DNA of 64,000 nt from Flavobacterium pectinovorum (GCF_006438875.1 NZ_RCZH01000018.1:1-64000), one strand, 5' to 3'. Shown: positions 1-10,482, counted from the stretch's first letter. Notes: generated by a model from the letters alone, not told the origin. A program made the numbers and translations.

Positions 1-3000
1 TTCCTGAGGTATCGCTCACCGTGCTCGCATCCGGAGCTGTACCTGTGGCAGTAGCCGTATTGGTCACATTACCTGTATTAAGGTCTGATTGTGTAATAGT
101 ATAAGCAGCCGTAGCCGTGCCCGTGTCACCAGGGGCCAGAACTGCTGGGGTAACCGCCAGGTTCACGCTGCCTGTAAGGGCATCGTTTACCACCACGCCG
201 CTCAGGCTTACATTACCTGTATTGCTAACCGTAAAAGTATAAGTGATCTGATCGCCAACAGCGCCCGTGCCACCAACTGCGGCTGTTTTCACAACAGCAA
301 TGCTTGGAACCATTACAAATACTGTAGCGGTAGCTGTATCACAGTTTCCAGGATTCAGATTTTCACAAATTCTGTATGTAACTACATATGTACCTGCAGA
401 TGTTCCAGGTGCTACGGTAATAGTACCATTTGCATTTAGGGTTAGTCCTGTTGGAACATCAACAGGAGTTAAAGTAACAGCAGACGGTATTAAAATAACC
501 CCGTTAAGAGTGTCATTGGCAAGAACGGAAGTGGTTGTTCCTCCACCGATTCCGTTAACAGGTGTTGTGGTATAATCATCTGCTACAGCATCGATGACTG
601 GAGCAGTTACTGTTATATTAACAGTTGCATCATCGCAATTGGTTGGTCTGATAATTTCGCAGATTCGATATACTAAAGTATAACTACCCGAAGGTGTTCC
701 TGGAGCAACATTTACTGTGGTTCCCGACAATGTAATTCCAGCGTTAGTAGAACTCACAAAAGTAGTGGTGACATTTGAACCTACCACAGCTACGTTATTT
801 AAGGTGTCATTTGTCAGTACATTAACCAAGGAAGTCCCTCCAGTAAATCCATTTACCGAATTTCCAGCGTCGTCATTGGCTACAATTGGCGGTACCGTTG
901 GGACGGTGACCAAAACGGTATCGCTGCAACCATTGCTATTTGTCCAAATAAAACCATATATTCCATCAGTGTGAAAATCGGAAATTTGAGTCGTCGGGCT
1001 ATTTGGACTTACGATGTTTACTGGTGGTACAGATACAGGGTTACCTACTTGTGCTGTCCATACCCCAGTTCCTGTTGCGGCCATCGTGATAGGAACATTT
1101 TGATCAGTGGATGTGTCAGGTCCAGCAAAAGCCGTAGATAAGTTTACCGTAGCTGGTGAACTTACCGTTCCTGCTGCATCTATTTCATTGAAAGTAAAGG
1201 ACGCAGAATAAAAATTTGGATTAAAATCCAAAGTCAACAAACTTGGATTGTAATTTAGAATTATCTGTCCAGTAGTTACAATTATACCATTGTAATACAA
1301 TACTCCGTCAACTGCTGCTGGTAAGGTCACGATTGTTATACTGTTGGTATTGCTGATACCGGTATAAATCCCATCCTGTGTATCGGAACCCGTTAGAGTA
1401 GGCACAATTATCTGCCCTCCCGAATCTACCAAACAGGCTATTAATGGGTTGGCCACAGGTGGGGTATTTATACCAAAGTTGGCATTGGCTACACTGGCGC
1501 TGCTCAGGACAATCCCTGTTAAAATACCATTTACTGTTCCGTCATTTCCAGCGGTTAATCCAAGGTTTTCTCCTGTATTTACCCAGCCTGTTGGCAGGGA
1601 TGCTGCCGGTGCAACTGCACCAATAGTTCCCGTTGTCGTACTTAACACAATACTATAAGTATTGGCCGCAAGTGATACAAAACTATAGGTTCCGTTTGCG
1701 GCTACTGTAGCATTTGCTACAACATTGCCTGCACTATTAACCAATATTGCCGTTAGGCCCCCTGCATTGGTACCAACACCATTTACAGTGTTAGACGGTG
1801 TACCTATTAAGCCATTGCTATCTGTAAATACAGTTCCGCTCAGCGATAGAATCGAGCTGTAATCTTCTATCTCGCCATTTTCGAATATATCGTTAAAAGC
1901 CGTAAATACTACGGGGATATCCGCCACTATAAGCCTTGACCTGTATAAGGTTGCTGCTCCTGTTGGCGGTAGTACGGTAATGGGTGCCGTTGAGCCGGCA
2001 ATACCACTTCCGCTGTAAAAAGCAGGGTTTCCGTTCAAGTCTACATCATCTACAAAGTCACCGTTGTTGTTCCAATCGTACCACACCCCGTAATATACTA
2101 TTGTGCCGGGGGTGTTACTGCTTAAATTTATAGTGAAAGGTCCACTGGTACTGGTTGGTGAGATAAGTCCGTCATCAAAAATATCTGCCGTGGCACTTGC
2201 ATTTTTCAGTGCAGTTGATTCTGTACTTATACCCTCACCTGCCCATACTGCTCCATTGGAACCTGATGGCACGCCAGCTACAACGCAGCTTTTTACTTTT
2301 GCCTGTGCTACCGACCATGGTGTATCGGAGTCGCTGTAATCGTAACTGTCTATACTTGTTACAGTAAAACTGGCAATAGAGCTACAGCCTCCGTTAGAAC
2401 CCGTTACGGTATAAGTGCCCGGAGTGGTAACATTTATAGTTGGGGTATTAGTTGCTCCGGTACTCCAATTATAGGTAAGGGCGGGTGCTGCACCTGCCGC
2501 GTAAAAAAGTCTCGCTGCCGGTATTACCTGTTTAGCAATCGAAGGCCCTGCATAAGAAACTGTCAGCGCATCCGCGCTTGTTGGTGCAACAAAATAATTG
2601 ACTTCAATAGCATGGTTACCAACAGATAATGCAATTGGGCTTGAAGTCACTTCGGTAGCTGCATGTCCACCGTCATTGCTTACCACAAGGGAACCATCTA
2701 TGTATAAATTGCTGCCGTCTACACTATTGGTATAAAAAGTATAGCTTCCCACAGTGACAATATTGATAAAACCATAGTACTTCACCCCATAACCGCTTGA
2801 GGACGCCGTGATGCCTGTAAGGCCTAAAAGGTTTATCTGTGCAGCCACGCCGTTATTAGTTGGTTGTTCATTATAAAAGCCTTTGGATACCTGAGTAAAA
2901 TCAGAACTGGCGAAAAGTGAAAGTGCATTATAGGGCTGAAAGGTTTCATAGTTAATGCCCTGCGTGAATCCGGTAACGCTAAGGGTAATAGGACTGCTGG

Positions 3001-6000
3001 TGCAGCTGAGCTTGTTGTTGCCTGCTATGGTAAAGCTGGCAACCACTGATGGACTAACCGCTATAGTGGTGCTGGTGCTAATTGTACATCCGTATTTATC
3101 CGTATAAGTACACGTATAAGTACCTGCATTTGCAGCGGTAACACTTGTAATCTCAAAATTAGCCTGGGTACTGGTAAAACCGTTAGGCCCTGTCCAGCTT
3201 ATGCTGGCAGGAACCGCTTCCGCAGGTGTCGGCGCAGAAGTAAATTGTAAAGTGGAGCCTACACAAGGAGCTGAAGGTGTCGGGGTAACCGTTATACTCT
3301 TTACCGGAAAATCCACAATCACATTCTCGGTAAAAGGACAGTTATTTTCATCTGTAACAGTCAGTACATATGTGCCAATATTAGTTGGAGTAAGACTTGT
3401 TATAACCGGATTGGCCACTGTACTGGTAAATCCATTAGGGCCTGTCCAGCTGTAACTTGTAATAATTGTATTAAACGCAATAGCACCACTGTTCAAGACA
3501 ATAGGATCAGAACCGCAAACATTTGTAGCTTTAGGAAATAATACCACATTACCAAAATCAGAGAAATTACTGTAATCACCACCACCACCACCAGCAGATG
3601 AATATAAATTTTGATAAAAATAGAATTTACCTGCCGTATTTTCAATCTTTACGACCTGTCCCTGCGCGAAAACACCGGTTACAGTTTTCCTGCAGTATTT
3701 CCAACCGGGAATTCCCGGAATGGGTACGAAATCAGTTGCTGTAACTATCGAAGAATTTCCGTTAAGCAAGAAATTACCAACAATAGCATCTGGAGCCACA
3801 AAACTAAAAACAGCATTGGATGCAGTAGTGGCATATTGAAAAGCTATCAACTGAGTACCTTTACAGTCGGCAATTGGCGTGAGTATACCTCCTCCTAATT
3901 CGTCGCTATAACCGCCCATTTTATATACCATAATAGGTTTGTCGGCTTTAATACTGGCTGCTATAACACCTACTGGTAATAAATGCTGGACAAAAGTTCC
4001 TTTATTAACGACCTGTGTAGTGGTCGTTGTACCATCAAATATAGTTACGGTAGTCCCATTTTCAGAACCAAAAATATAAGCGCGTTCGCCACTATTATTC
4101 AAATTGGCTCTTATGTGTGCATACTCTAAACCTAATTTGCTGACTGGCACTAATTGGTCCCCGGCATTGTCTGCAGCCGTACCAAAACCTAATAAGTCAT
4201 CGCTATAAGTAACCACCACCGGATTATTACTTGTCACTAAACTGCCCCCTAAATGATTACCTGTTGTAAGGACTGCATCTGCTGAATAACTCTGCCCTTT
4301 ATTCAGGGTTATGTTAAAAGGGACGTTGGCGCCGTGACCTACGATAGCCTGTGAAGGTGTTATGGTTACTTGGGTACCATCCTGAGTAGCTGTAACTACG
4401 AAAAGTGCTCTTGCATTGGGATAGGATCCACCGTTATTAAAAGTATTCTGTCCCGGAATTATAAAAGACGTACCAAGGGCGTTGGGACCACGCAGTGGCA
4501 TTGTTCCGTAATTATTACCTTGTTCATTAGCATAATAAGCTCCCATTTGCCCGCTTACACGTATTCTGAGTCCGCGATTTAAAATAACATTTGCAGGTTC
4601 TACAGTAATATTATTTATAAAAGATGTGAGATCAATAATATCTGAACCTTGAGGTGCTACCGTTCCAATTATAGGTGCAAACCCAGAGTCAGCCGGCATA
4701 TCAATAATATACGTCGCATATTGAGTCTCAGATGCACCAGTAAAATGCAACTTTTGAGGGATTCTGTAGCCAACAGCCCAACGAGGCACCCCAAACCAAA
4801 ATTCAAAATCAGTTGGAGGCAAAACCCAGGTACCTACGCTTAAAGTAAAATAATCCCCATCGTTAAGGCTTACACCTGTAAATTCAATCATGTCATTATA
4901 CGGTCCTATAAGGGTTCCACCAGTAATAGGAACAGCTGAGGCAAAACTGTTAGTGTTATTTTTTAGTAAAGCTACTGTAGCCAAATTTGGGTTAGCCATT
5001 AGTTCCGGTATGTCACCTACAAACATTCTCAGAGTAACCGTACCTGGATTAGACGATTTACTTACACGCCAAATCCTTTGCAGTCGCTGACCATATCCTG
5101 CCGGAGCATCTGTAGAACGTAAAGCAAGGCTCAATCCGTTATCACCTGTTATAAAATATTCTCCATTATTAAGCACTGCAGGACTTTCAACAGTCAATAC
5201 AGCGCCGTTATTAACACTTTTTGAACTTACTTGATTAAGTCCCGCTCCATCGTCTTTAGCGATCCCAACTACGTCTTTCACATAACCGCTATGGGAAGTC
5301 GCTGATGGATATAACACTGTTCCGGTACTGTTAACATAATTTGACGCAAGGGTTTGATCTAATGTTATACCATATTTAAGGGCGAGGTAGCTTTGAATTT
5401 GATTATTTTGTGCTGCATTTAATGGGCCTGTATAAACAATTACTTCAGCTATGTCATCATTTACCATATTATTACCGAGAGTCATATTGCTTGCAGCTCC
5501 AGTAAAACTAGTCATGGTCGCACCTGACGCGTTAATTTTTCCATTTACAACTATTGCATTTTTAATTCCCGGATAAGTTTGCCCAAGGATCGTGCTAGCA
5601 GTGAAACTGTAAAGATTAGGCTGTGTATTATTAGGAATATTGGCAAAAGGAATTGTAACATCAGGTGTTTTTGGTCTCCAATACACTGTATTACTAAAAG
5701 GCATGTAGACTCCTAATTCCCCACCAGATATTGGTTGTTGTAACAAGGAAGTATTGCCTGATGAATTATTTATCCGTACAACCGAATATATATTGATATC
5801 GCTAATACTACCAACTCCGGTAATACCTCCCGTTTTATTCATTACATCTGCTGTAAATTTTATTGCAGGATTATTGTTAATGGAATTATTAACTAATACC
5901 GGTTGTGAAGCTGTTGTCGGCTGCAAAAAATTCATGCCGCCACCGCTTTGGTCGTTCCATGTAGTGACATTTGTACCACTAGTGGTTACCCCGGTACTGG

Positions 6001-6118
6001 CTTTGAGCCAAAGTTTAAGATTAGTGTTTATACCCCCTGGGGCTTGCGCATATAATCTCTGTGGAGATATTAAAATTACTGAAAAAACAATGACAAAAAA
6101 AAAGTATTTGTTTCCCAT
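1..6118 (-). CDS. Giant multidomain secreted adhesin, 3' end outside window
   Basis: The reverse strand is open from an ATG at 6118 to the left edge, giving 2,039 residues without a stop; the C-terminus is missing. I translated it by eye. A signal peptide (hydrophobic core ending LYAQA, about residue 25) is followed by a LamG-like region with LWLKAS and WNDQSG. An IgGFc-binding-protein-like domain lies near residues 470-840. Ig/PKD-like modules follow (850-1050), then a PA14-like domain (1055-1200), a GEVED domain with NGEIEDYS (1260-1415), an SdrD/SpaA-like domain beginning GTVFTDSNG (1420-1545), two cadherin-like repeats with VLANDTLNG and YRICE (1750-1935), and a DUF7507/DUF11-type repeat at the edge. 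It is probably a surface or secreted adhesin. A type IX secretion C-terminal signal would be expected off-window, which is inference. All plus-strand ORFs here are shadows. Confidence 0.9.
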   Translation of the reverse strand, partial: MGNKYFFFVIVFSVILISPQRLYAQAPGGINTNLKLWLKASTGVTTSGTNVTTWNDQSGGGMNFLQPTTASQPVLVNNSINNNPAIKFTADVMNKTGGITGVGSISDINIYSVVRINNSSGNTSLLQQPISGGELGVYMPFSNTVYWRPKTPDVTIPFANIPNNTQPNLYSFTASTILGQTYPGIKNAIVVNGKINASGATMTSFTGAASNMTLGNNMVNDDIAEVIVYTGPLNAAQNNQIQSYLALKYGITLDQTLASNYVNSTGTVLYPSATSHSGYVKDVVGIAKDDGAGLNQVSSKSVNNGAVLTVESPAVLNNGEYFITGDNGLSLALRSTDAPAGYGQRLQRIWRVSKSSNPGTVTLRMFVGDIPELMANPNLATVALLKNNTNSFASAVPITGGTLIGPYNDMIEFTGVSLNDGDYFTLSVGTWVLPPTDFEFWFGVPRWAVGYRIPQKLHFTGASETQYATYIIDMPADSGFAPIIGTVAPQGSDIIDLTSFINNITVEPANVILNRGLRIRVSGQMGAYYANEQGNNYGTMPLRGPNALGTSFIIPGQNTFNNGGSYPNARALFVVTATQDGTQVTITPSQAIVGHGANVPFNITLNKGQSYSADAVLTTGNHLGGSLVTSNNPVVVTYSDDLLGFGTAADNAGDQLVPVSKLGLEYAHIRANLNNSGERAYIFGSENGTTVTIFDGTTTTTQVVNKGTFVQHLLPVGVIAASIKADKPIMVYKMGGYSDELGGGILTPIADCKGTQLIAFQYATTASNAVFSFVAPDAIVGNFLLNGNSSIVTATDFVPIPGIPGWKYCRKTVTGVFAQGQVVKIENTAGKFYFYQNLYSSAGGGGGDYSNFSDFGNVVLFPKATNVCGSDPIVLNSGAIAFNTIITSYSWTGPNGFTSTVANPVITSLTPTNIGTYVLTVTDENNCPFTENVIVDFPVKSITVTPTPSAPCVGSTLQFTSAPTPAEAVPASISWTGPNGFTSTQANFEITSVTAANAGTYTCTYTDKYGCTISTSTTIAVSPSVVASFTIAGNNKLSCTSSPITLSVTGFTQGINYETFQPYNALSLFASSDFTQVSKGFYNEQPTNNGVAAQINLLGLTGITASSSGYGVKYYGFINIVTVGSYTFYTNSVDGSNLYIDGSLVVSNDGGHAATEVTSSPIALSVGNHAIEVNYFVAPTSADALTVSYAGPSIAKQVIPAARLFYAAGAAPALTYNWSTGATNTPTINVTTPGTYTVTGSNGGCSSIASFTVTSIDSYDYSDSDTPWSVAQAKVKSCVVAGVPSGSNGAVWAGEGISTESTALKNASATADIFDDGLISPTSTSGPFTINLSSNTPGTIVYYGVWYDWNNNGDFVDDVDLNGNPAFYSGSGIAGSTAPITVLPPTGAATLYRSRLIVADIPVVFTAFNDIFENGEIEDYSSILSLSGTVFTDSNGLIGTPSNTVNGVGTNAGGLTAILVNSAGNVVANATVAANGTYSFVSLAANTYSIVLSTTTGTIGAVAPAASLPTGWVNTGENLGLTAGNDGTVNGILTGIVLSSASVANANFGINTPPVANPLIACLVDSGGQIIVPTLTGSDTQDGIYTGISNTNSITIVTLPAAVDGVLYYNGIIVTTGQIILNYNPSLLTLDFNPNFYSASFTFNEIDAAGTVSSPATVNLSTAFAGPDTSTDQNVPITMAATGTGVWTAQVGNPVSVPPVNIVSPNSPTTQISDFHTDGIYGFIWTNSNGCSDTVLVTVPTVPPIVANDDAGNSVNGFTGGTSLVNVLTNDTLNNVAVVGSNVTTTFVSSTNAGITLSGTTVNVAPGTPSGSYTLVYRICEIIRPTNCDDATVNITVTAPVIDAVADDYTTTPVNGIGGGTTTSVLANDTLNGVILIPSAVTLTPVDVPTGLTLNANGTITVAPGTSAGTYVVTYRICENLNPGNCDTATATVFVMVPSIAVVKTAAVGGTGAVGDQITYTFTVSNTGNVSLSGVVVNDALTGSVNLAVTPAVLAPGDTGTATAAYTITQSDLNTGNVTNTATATGTAPDASTVSDTSG

Positions 6119-6700
6119 AGAATAAGTAATTAATTAAAAAAATGAACATTTATAATTTGAGCATAGCTTTAAGGGGCATTTGCCAATTATTATATCTAAT
6201 TTATGAATTAAGACATAAGAAAATCATTTCAAAAATCATCACTTTGGGTAGAGTGAAAATAAACACTTGTTAATTATTTACTAAATCACTAAGGTTTAAC
6301 AATATAAATATAGCAATCTTTTATAGGAATTAACATAATTAAATAATAAATATTTATACATTTTGCAAAAAGCCACAAAATTAGGATACTTATCTAAAAT
6401 TAAAAATATTTTTTTTAACAGATAATTAACATTTTTGTTAATTATTTGCTATTATAAATTCAAAACAATGACATATCATTAGCTCCAGTATAATAGCCTT
6501 AAAAATTTAGAAAATTATCAATAACCATGCTTTCTCAAATTTTATAGTTTTTCTTCAATCTGAAAATTCGACTAACCTACGTTTTTCAGAAGTATTTTGG
6601 CAATATTTTTTATTCTTTTGTTTTTTTTAATAGAATATCTTTGGTTTTTGGTTTTATGCACTTGTTACAATTTTGGAAGGATCTATAATATTAAAAATTG
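6119..6700. other. AT-rich upstream region, no gene seen
   Basis: This stretch lies upstream of the adhesin gene. It is extremely AT-rich with many stops in all frames, and I see no coding region. The adhesin promoter is probably here, but I could not fix one -7/-33 pair with confidence. Confidence 0.5.
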
Positions 6701-6787
6701 CAGTGGATAACTTTTTTGCCCCAAAAGGTTAAGGCGATTTTTAACGCTATGCACCAGTCTAAAGTTTTGTGGCAGAATCGTGGCACA
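6701..6787 (+). repeat. Dispersed GTGGCA repeat, copy A1
   Basis: This is a full-length copy of a repeat found about ten times in the window. Its 5' half reads GTGGATAnCTTTTTTGCC followed by a TTAAGGCG block. Its 3' half reads TTTTGTGGCAGAATCGTGGC. The TTGCC(A)C and GTGGCA motifs are inverted relative to each other, and the last two GTGGCA motifs are direct repeats about 11 bp apart. Copy A2 follows in tandem. No protein is encoded on either strand. Confidence 0.8.
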
Positions 6788-6796
6788 TTGCATTTG

Positions 6797-6882
6797 GAGT
6801 GGATATCTTTTTTGCCACAAAAAGTTAAGGCGGTTTTAAACATATTCCACAAGTCTAAGTTTTGTGGCAGAATCATGGCACA
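6797..6882 (+). repeat. Dispersed GTGGCA repeat, copy A2
   Basis: Second tandem full-length copy, about 80% identical to A1 by eye, with both the TTTTTTGCCACAAAAA and TTTTGTGGCAGAATCATGGC halves. The tandem arrangement suggests repeated insertion or recombination at one place. Confidence 0.8.
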
Positions 6883-7483
6883 AGAGTTTTTGAAAAATAG
6901 AAATTCAATGTTGATAAGCACTGCATAATTTGTGTTAGAATCTGCAGCAATCCAAAAGACGAAATATAAATAGAGCTTTTGTGTTAAAGTTGTTTTTTAA
7001 AGTTCGGTTCACAAGTATCTCCAATGTATGCAAATTCAATCTAAACTGTAAACTCTGAAAACGAAAAAGCTTTAAAATGTCAATCCTTCAAATGATATTT
7101 TTTATAAATTTGCTTCAACCACTGCATTAATATGTTCTTAAAAAAAGATGTTATTACGGTTTAACAAAATTCCACATTCTACTAAAAAAAGGATAAGGTT
7201 TGTTTGTTTTTGTTTCGTTATATTTTGTTCAGATTCGTATCTTTATTGTACCTCGACATCTGTCAACCCCCAGTAATACTGGACTGTTAATTTCTGTATT
7301 GGAAATTAAATTACTAGTAGATTTAATGACTGAATTCCGAAATACAGTTTAAGTCACCACTTCGTTAATTTTTAGATTTAGAAAGTCTTCAACCCTACCA
7401 AACAGCAACAGTCCTTAAAATATAAAACCCTATGAAACAACCAATTAAACAACAATAAGTATTATAAAATTTAGTGTTTTATA
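6883..7483. other. 600 bp without a recognisable gene
   Basis: All six frames are full of stops. A short inverted pair (CTGTATT near 7293 and AATACAG near 7342) is the only structure I noticed. The stretch lies between two copies of the dispersed repeat and may be decayed mobile-element DNA. Confidence 0.4.
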
Positions 7484-7565
7484 TTTTGTGGCAGAATCGT
7501 GACACATGGGTATTTTGAAAACTAGAAACCCAGCAAAATCAATACCTAAGAAGTTTAGGTTCGAA
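7484..7565 (+). repeat. Dispersed GTGGCA repeat, copy B (3' half plus tail)
   Basis: Only the 3' half (TTTTGTGGCAGAATCGTG) is present. It is followed by the conserved tail AAACTAGAAACCCAGCAAAA and a TTTAGGTTCGAA motif resembling a tRNA T-arm. The 5' half is absent. A tRNA 3'-end fragment lies 46 bp downstream. Confidence 0.75.
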
Positions 7566-7610
7566 ATTGTATTACGCTGTTTTTATTTTAGTTATTTTAT
7601 TTTGCTAACA

Positions 7611-7634
7611 GGTTCGAGTCCCGTTCCCGCTACT
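7611..7634 (+). other. tRNA 3'-end fragment (possible att site)
   Basis: GGTTCGAGTCCCG followed by TTCCCGCTACT has the form of a T-arm and 3' acceptor strand of a tRNA; TTCCCGC would pair with a 5' GCGGGAA as in tRNA-Gly. No anticodon arm or 5' half precedes it, so it is not a functional tRNA gene. Isolated tRNA 3' ends are classic remnants of tyrosine-integrase attachment sites; that reading is inference. Confidence 0.5.
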
Positions 7635-7640
7635 AAGAGA

Positions 7641-7671
7641 AAAAAGCTTCAGAGAAATCTGGAGCTTTTTT
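7641..7671 (+). terminator. Rho-independent terminator
   Basis: The stem AAAAAGCTTCAGA pairs with TCTGGAGCTTTTT around a GAAA-type loop and is followed by a T-rich tract. It sits directly behind the tRNA 3'-end fragment, as expected for the original tRNA gene terminator. Confidence 0.8.
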
Positions 7672-7830
7672 ATTTTAATCTATTTATAAATTCAAGAAAT
7701 TAAAATATTTCATTTCTATGATATAAAAGTGAATCATTTCTTAATTAGGTAAGGAAATTTTCAGAGTTAATTTAAATTCGTTCCGGAAATCCAGACAAAA
7801 ACCTCTAAAATATTAGCTGCCTATTTAACT

Positions 7831-8480
7831 TTGATTTACTTAACACTAATAAACATTGCGATTTTCCAAGGAATAATTTTAGGCTTAATTATTTTAAGAT
7901 CGCCATTATTCACTAGTTCATCAAATAAATATTTAGCTTACGCGATATTTACTCTTTCAATACTTTTATTAAATCTTGTGCTTGATATGAGCGGAGCACA
8001 CCGGTCAGTATCTTTCCTACGCCTTCTTGACGACGTTGAATGGGCATTTCTCCTCCCAGTTTTTCTTTTTCTTTTTATTTTACGTCGTGTTGAGCATACT
8101 ATAAAAAATAATACAAAAAGGATATTGCTGTTTATTCCCTTTGGCTATTCAGTTATCCTTAATATAACTCATGACCTTGATGTTGTTTTGGGGCTTTTTA
8201 AGATTTCAAATTTTGGAAATAGAATAATTGATATACTTGACCAGATTGAATATCTTTTTGTCTTCACATTCATTCCTATGCAGCTGCTCTATTAATATAA
8301 GTTTATAAAATATTCAAAAAAAATATCAGAAAAAAGATGGCTAAAGGCCTTGTGGTTGATCTTTTCTGCTCTATTATTTTCTTGGGTTACCACTATATTT
8401 ATTGGATTATTTTTTCAATATGATACTTCATACTTTTTGAAAATTCTGGCATTATTTGGAACATTCTTAATTCATTGGAC
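7831..8480 (+). pseudogene. Membrane-domain fragment of AraC-type regulator, broken
   Basis: The first 154 residues contain four to five hydrophobic segments, like the multi-TM sensor half of Bacteroidetes regulators that end in an AraC HTH domain. A TAA at 8293-8295 interrupts the frame. Reading continues in the same frame (YKFIKYSKK, then WLIFSALLFSW and GTFLIHW) to the IS6 end at 8481, which removes the rest including any HTH. So there is one nonsense codon plus truncation by an IS. The start is uncertain (TTG at 7831). The family call is by composition and could be wrong. Confidence 0.6.
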
Positions 8481-9256
8481 GATTCTGTCGCATCTGTCAA
8501 AATCAAATATAAGAATTTAAGTAATTTAGAAATTAAACTGCCAATTTACAGAATGATTTAAACATAGTTACCCCTGGACTAACCATCTGATTCTTCCTGA
8601 GCATGTGGACAACTTCAATCCCGCTCAATGTTCGTCTGGCTGATTCAAAGCTTTTAAAGCCTAATCCGTTTTGGATGCGCCACTTGATAAAACGATGATC
8701 CTGTTCTATAATATTGTTGAGATACTTACATTGCCGGATTTTAATCTTTGAGAACGAACACTTGTTATAGACTTTGATTGCTGCAGTATTAGAACCACTT
8801 TTATCAATGTTTATTACGCTTGGTCGGCAATTATTACTAATTGCCTTAATTAGAAAAGACTGAGCGCTCATTCTCTGTCTTTTTCTGGTCAAAAGAAAGT
8901 CTACTGTATTGCCTAATTTATCTACTGCCCTATATAAATAACACCATATACCTTTTACTTTTATATAGGTTTCATCCAATCTCCAACTTGCCCCCTACTC
9001 TCACCTTTCTATTCTTCATCTCTGACTCAATGAAAGGTGTGAACTTGTAAACCCAGCGTTGGATCGTGGCATGATCAACATAAACTCCTCGAATTTTCAT
9101 GATCTCTTCAACATCCCGATAGCTTAATGTAAACCTAAGCTTAAAATATACTGCTTGCAGTATAATAGATTTCGGATAGCAATGGCCTTTCGTATTCATG
9201 ACTTTTAGAATTTAAAAAAGGCAAAGATAGAACTTAGCTCTAAATGCGACAGAACC
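8481..9256 (-). mobile_element. IS6-family insertion sequence, copy 1
   Basis: About 776 bp bounded by near-perfect terminal inverted repeats: GATTCTGTCGCATCTG at 8481 and the complement of GGTTCTGTCGCATTTA at 9256. These match the second copy at 49895-50669. Flanking 8-mers (CATTGGAC and ATCAATTT) are not a target duplication, suggesting IS-mediated rearrangement or deletion since insertion. It truncates the upstream membrane-regulator gene. Confidence 0.88.
8533..9199 (-). pseudogene. IS6-family DDE transposase, frameshifted
   Basis: The N-terminal ORF (start 9199, HTH region with LSYRDVEEIM and ATIQRWV) and the C-terminal ORF (8533-8979, DETYIKVKG, INIDKSGSN, KYLNNIIEQDH) together form one IS6-type transposase with the expected D, D and E motifs. 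They are split by one extra base in a GGGGG run near 8990: copy 2 reads straight through there into SWRLDETY. The two halves overlap by 8 nt in different frames, so this copy probably makes no full transposase unless frameshifting occurs. Confidence 0.88.
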
Positions 9257-9445
9257 ATCAATTTTCTGCATACACCGTAGTGTATTACCTTTTTTGAGAG
9301 GACTGTGAAAATCCGCCATGATTATGTTTAAAGGATAGGTTCTGTATGATACTGGCTCTGAAAATTTATAGGAATTATATAACAAAAAAACTGTATTTTT
9401 ACAGAATTTTAATTTATCATAAAAAATTCATTAAACTATTAAGAT

Positions 9446-9634
9446 ATGTTAAATCAAATTAACACTCATTACTATAATTCTTTTACTGATAAAGGAGAAA
9501 GAATTAGACCATATGAAGAATGGACAAAAGAAGAATTGTATCAGGAAGCAATTAAGCTTGATATTCCGGGACGCTCTTACATGAATAAAAGAAGCCTTGT
9601 TCGTTCCTTGAAAGCGAAAGCAATTGTACAATAA
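9446..9634 (+). CDS. Small Rho-N/SAP-like protein, 62 aa
   Basis: The protein has the pattern EEWTKEELYQEAIKLDI then RSYMNKRSLVRSLK, which matches the Rho N-terminal-like / SAP-like helical fold found in many short Bacteroidetes proteins proposed to bind nucleic acid. It has an ATG start, is highly charged and has no signal peptide. It stands alone between an IS6 copy and repeat-rich DNA. Function unknown; the fold assignment is from motif resemblance only. Confidence 0.7.
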   Translation: MLNQINTHYYNSFTDKGERIRPYEEWTKEELYQEAIKLDIPGRSYMNKRSLVRSLKAKAIVQ

Positions 9635-9900
9635 TCAAGCATCTTTATTTTTCGAATAACGAAATTATAAATCTCTAGATTCTCCATCCAAGATTTACAA
9701 ATTGATTTTTAACTTATGGCAGGGAATTACAACAAGTATGTTTTTAGAATATTAACAAGTTAATAATAGTCCGTCGGTTTTGTTATAAAACCTTCAGCTT
9801 CCATTTTCTTTAACAGCAGAAAAAAAAGAGAACTGATTATGGAGCTTAATTAATTAAATATCTCAGAAGATTTACAGCCTAAGTATGGCAGTGGATTTTT
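9635..9900. other. Intergenic, nothing recognised
   Basis: AT-rich sequence with stops in all frames between the 62-aa gene and repeat copy C. I see no promoter or RNA structure that I would defend. Confidence 0.4.
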
Positions 9901-10050
9901 GGAGTGGATACCTTTTTTGCCACAAAAAATTAAGGCGGTTTTAAAGATATTTCACATGTCCATATTTTGTGGCAAAATCGTGGCAAATAGTATTTTTGTT
10001 AACTAGAAAACCAGCAAAATCAAGACCTACCCACTTTAGGTTCGAATATA
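9901..10050 (+). repeat. Dispersed GTGGCA repeat, copy C (most complete)
   Basis: This is the most complete copy. It has GGAGTGGATACCTTTTTTGC, the TTAAGGCGGTTTTAAA block, TTTTGTGGCAAAATCGTGGC, then the tail CTAGAAAACCAGCAAAATCA and finally TTTAGGTTCGAATATA. It defines a repeat of about 150 bp ending in a T-arm-like GGTTCGAA. Confidence 0.82.
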
Positions 10051-10258
10051 TTAAAAACATTAATGTCTATCTAATTTAGAAATACTAGTTTTAATAATTT
10101 ATAAGACAAAGGAGACCGATCATTAACTCAAAGCATTTACTATAGCAACAAATTCAATAATTAAAATGAATGCAAAACTTGACACGCATCAGCCCAAAAC
10201 GATAAGATATCTCTAAGAACCGATTTTTTTTAAAAAAATACTCTGAAATTACCACTTT

Positions 10259-10346
10259 TAGTTTGTGGCAAAATTGCCTCCCATGGTGTTTTTGAAAACT
10301 GGAAACTCACAAATGCTAAGGCCTGCTGCAGTCAGGTTCAAATATA
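10259..10346 (+). repeat. Dispersed GTGGCA repeat, copy D (degenerate 3' half)
   Basis: It starts GTTTGTGGCAAAATTG, lacks the second clean GTGGCA, keeps TTTTTGAAAACTGGAAAC and ends CAGTCAGGTTCAAATATA. A further, weaker T-arm-like trace (AATCAAGATTCGACTATATT) lies at 10859-10878 and may be another relic. Confidence 0.6.
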
Positions 10347-10482
10347 TTAAACCAGCTTTAAGATGCAGGTAAAGCGAGATGATACCAATTTCAACTCAGA
10401 TGTCAGGGAAAATATTTAAATAATAATCAAATCTTCGTATCTTTATTCAAAGCTATTATGTTATTATTTAAACTATTATATC

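Noticed and set aside
89-6125. About twelve plus-strand ORFs over the first 6 kb
   Set aside because: They are shadows of one uninterrupted minus-strand frame with a signal peptide and recognisable domains.
6691-6928. 76-aa ORFs on both strands over the tandem repeat
   Set aside because: They are by-products of the repeat; no other copy keeps the frame.
7611-7634. Functional tRNA-Gly gene
   Set aside because: Only the T-arm and 3' acceptor are present; no D-arm, anticodon arm or 5' acceptor upstream.
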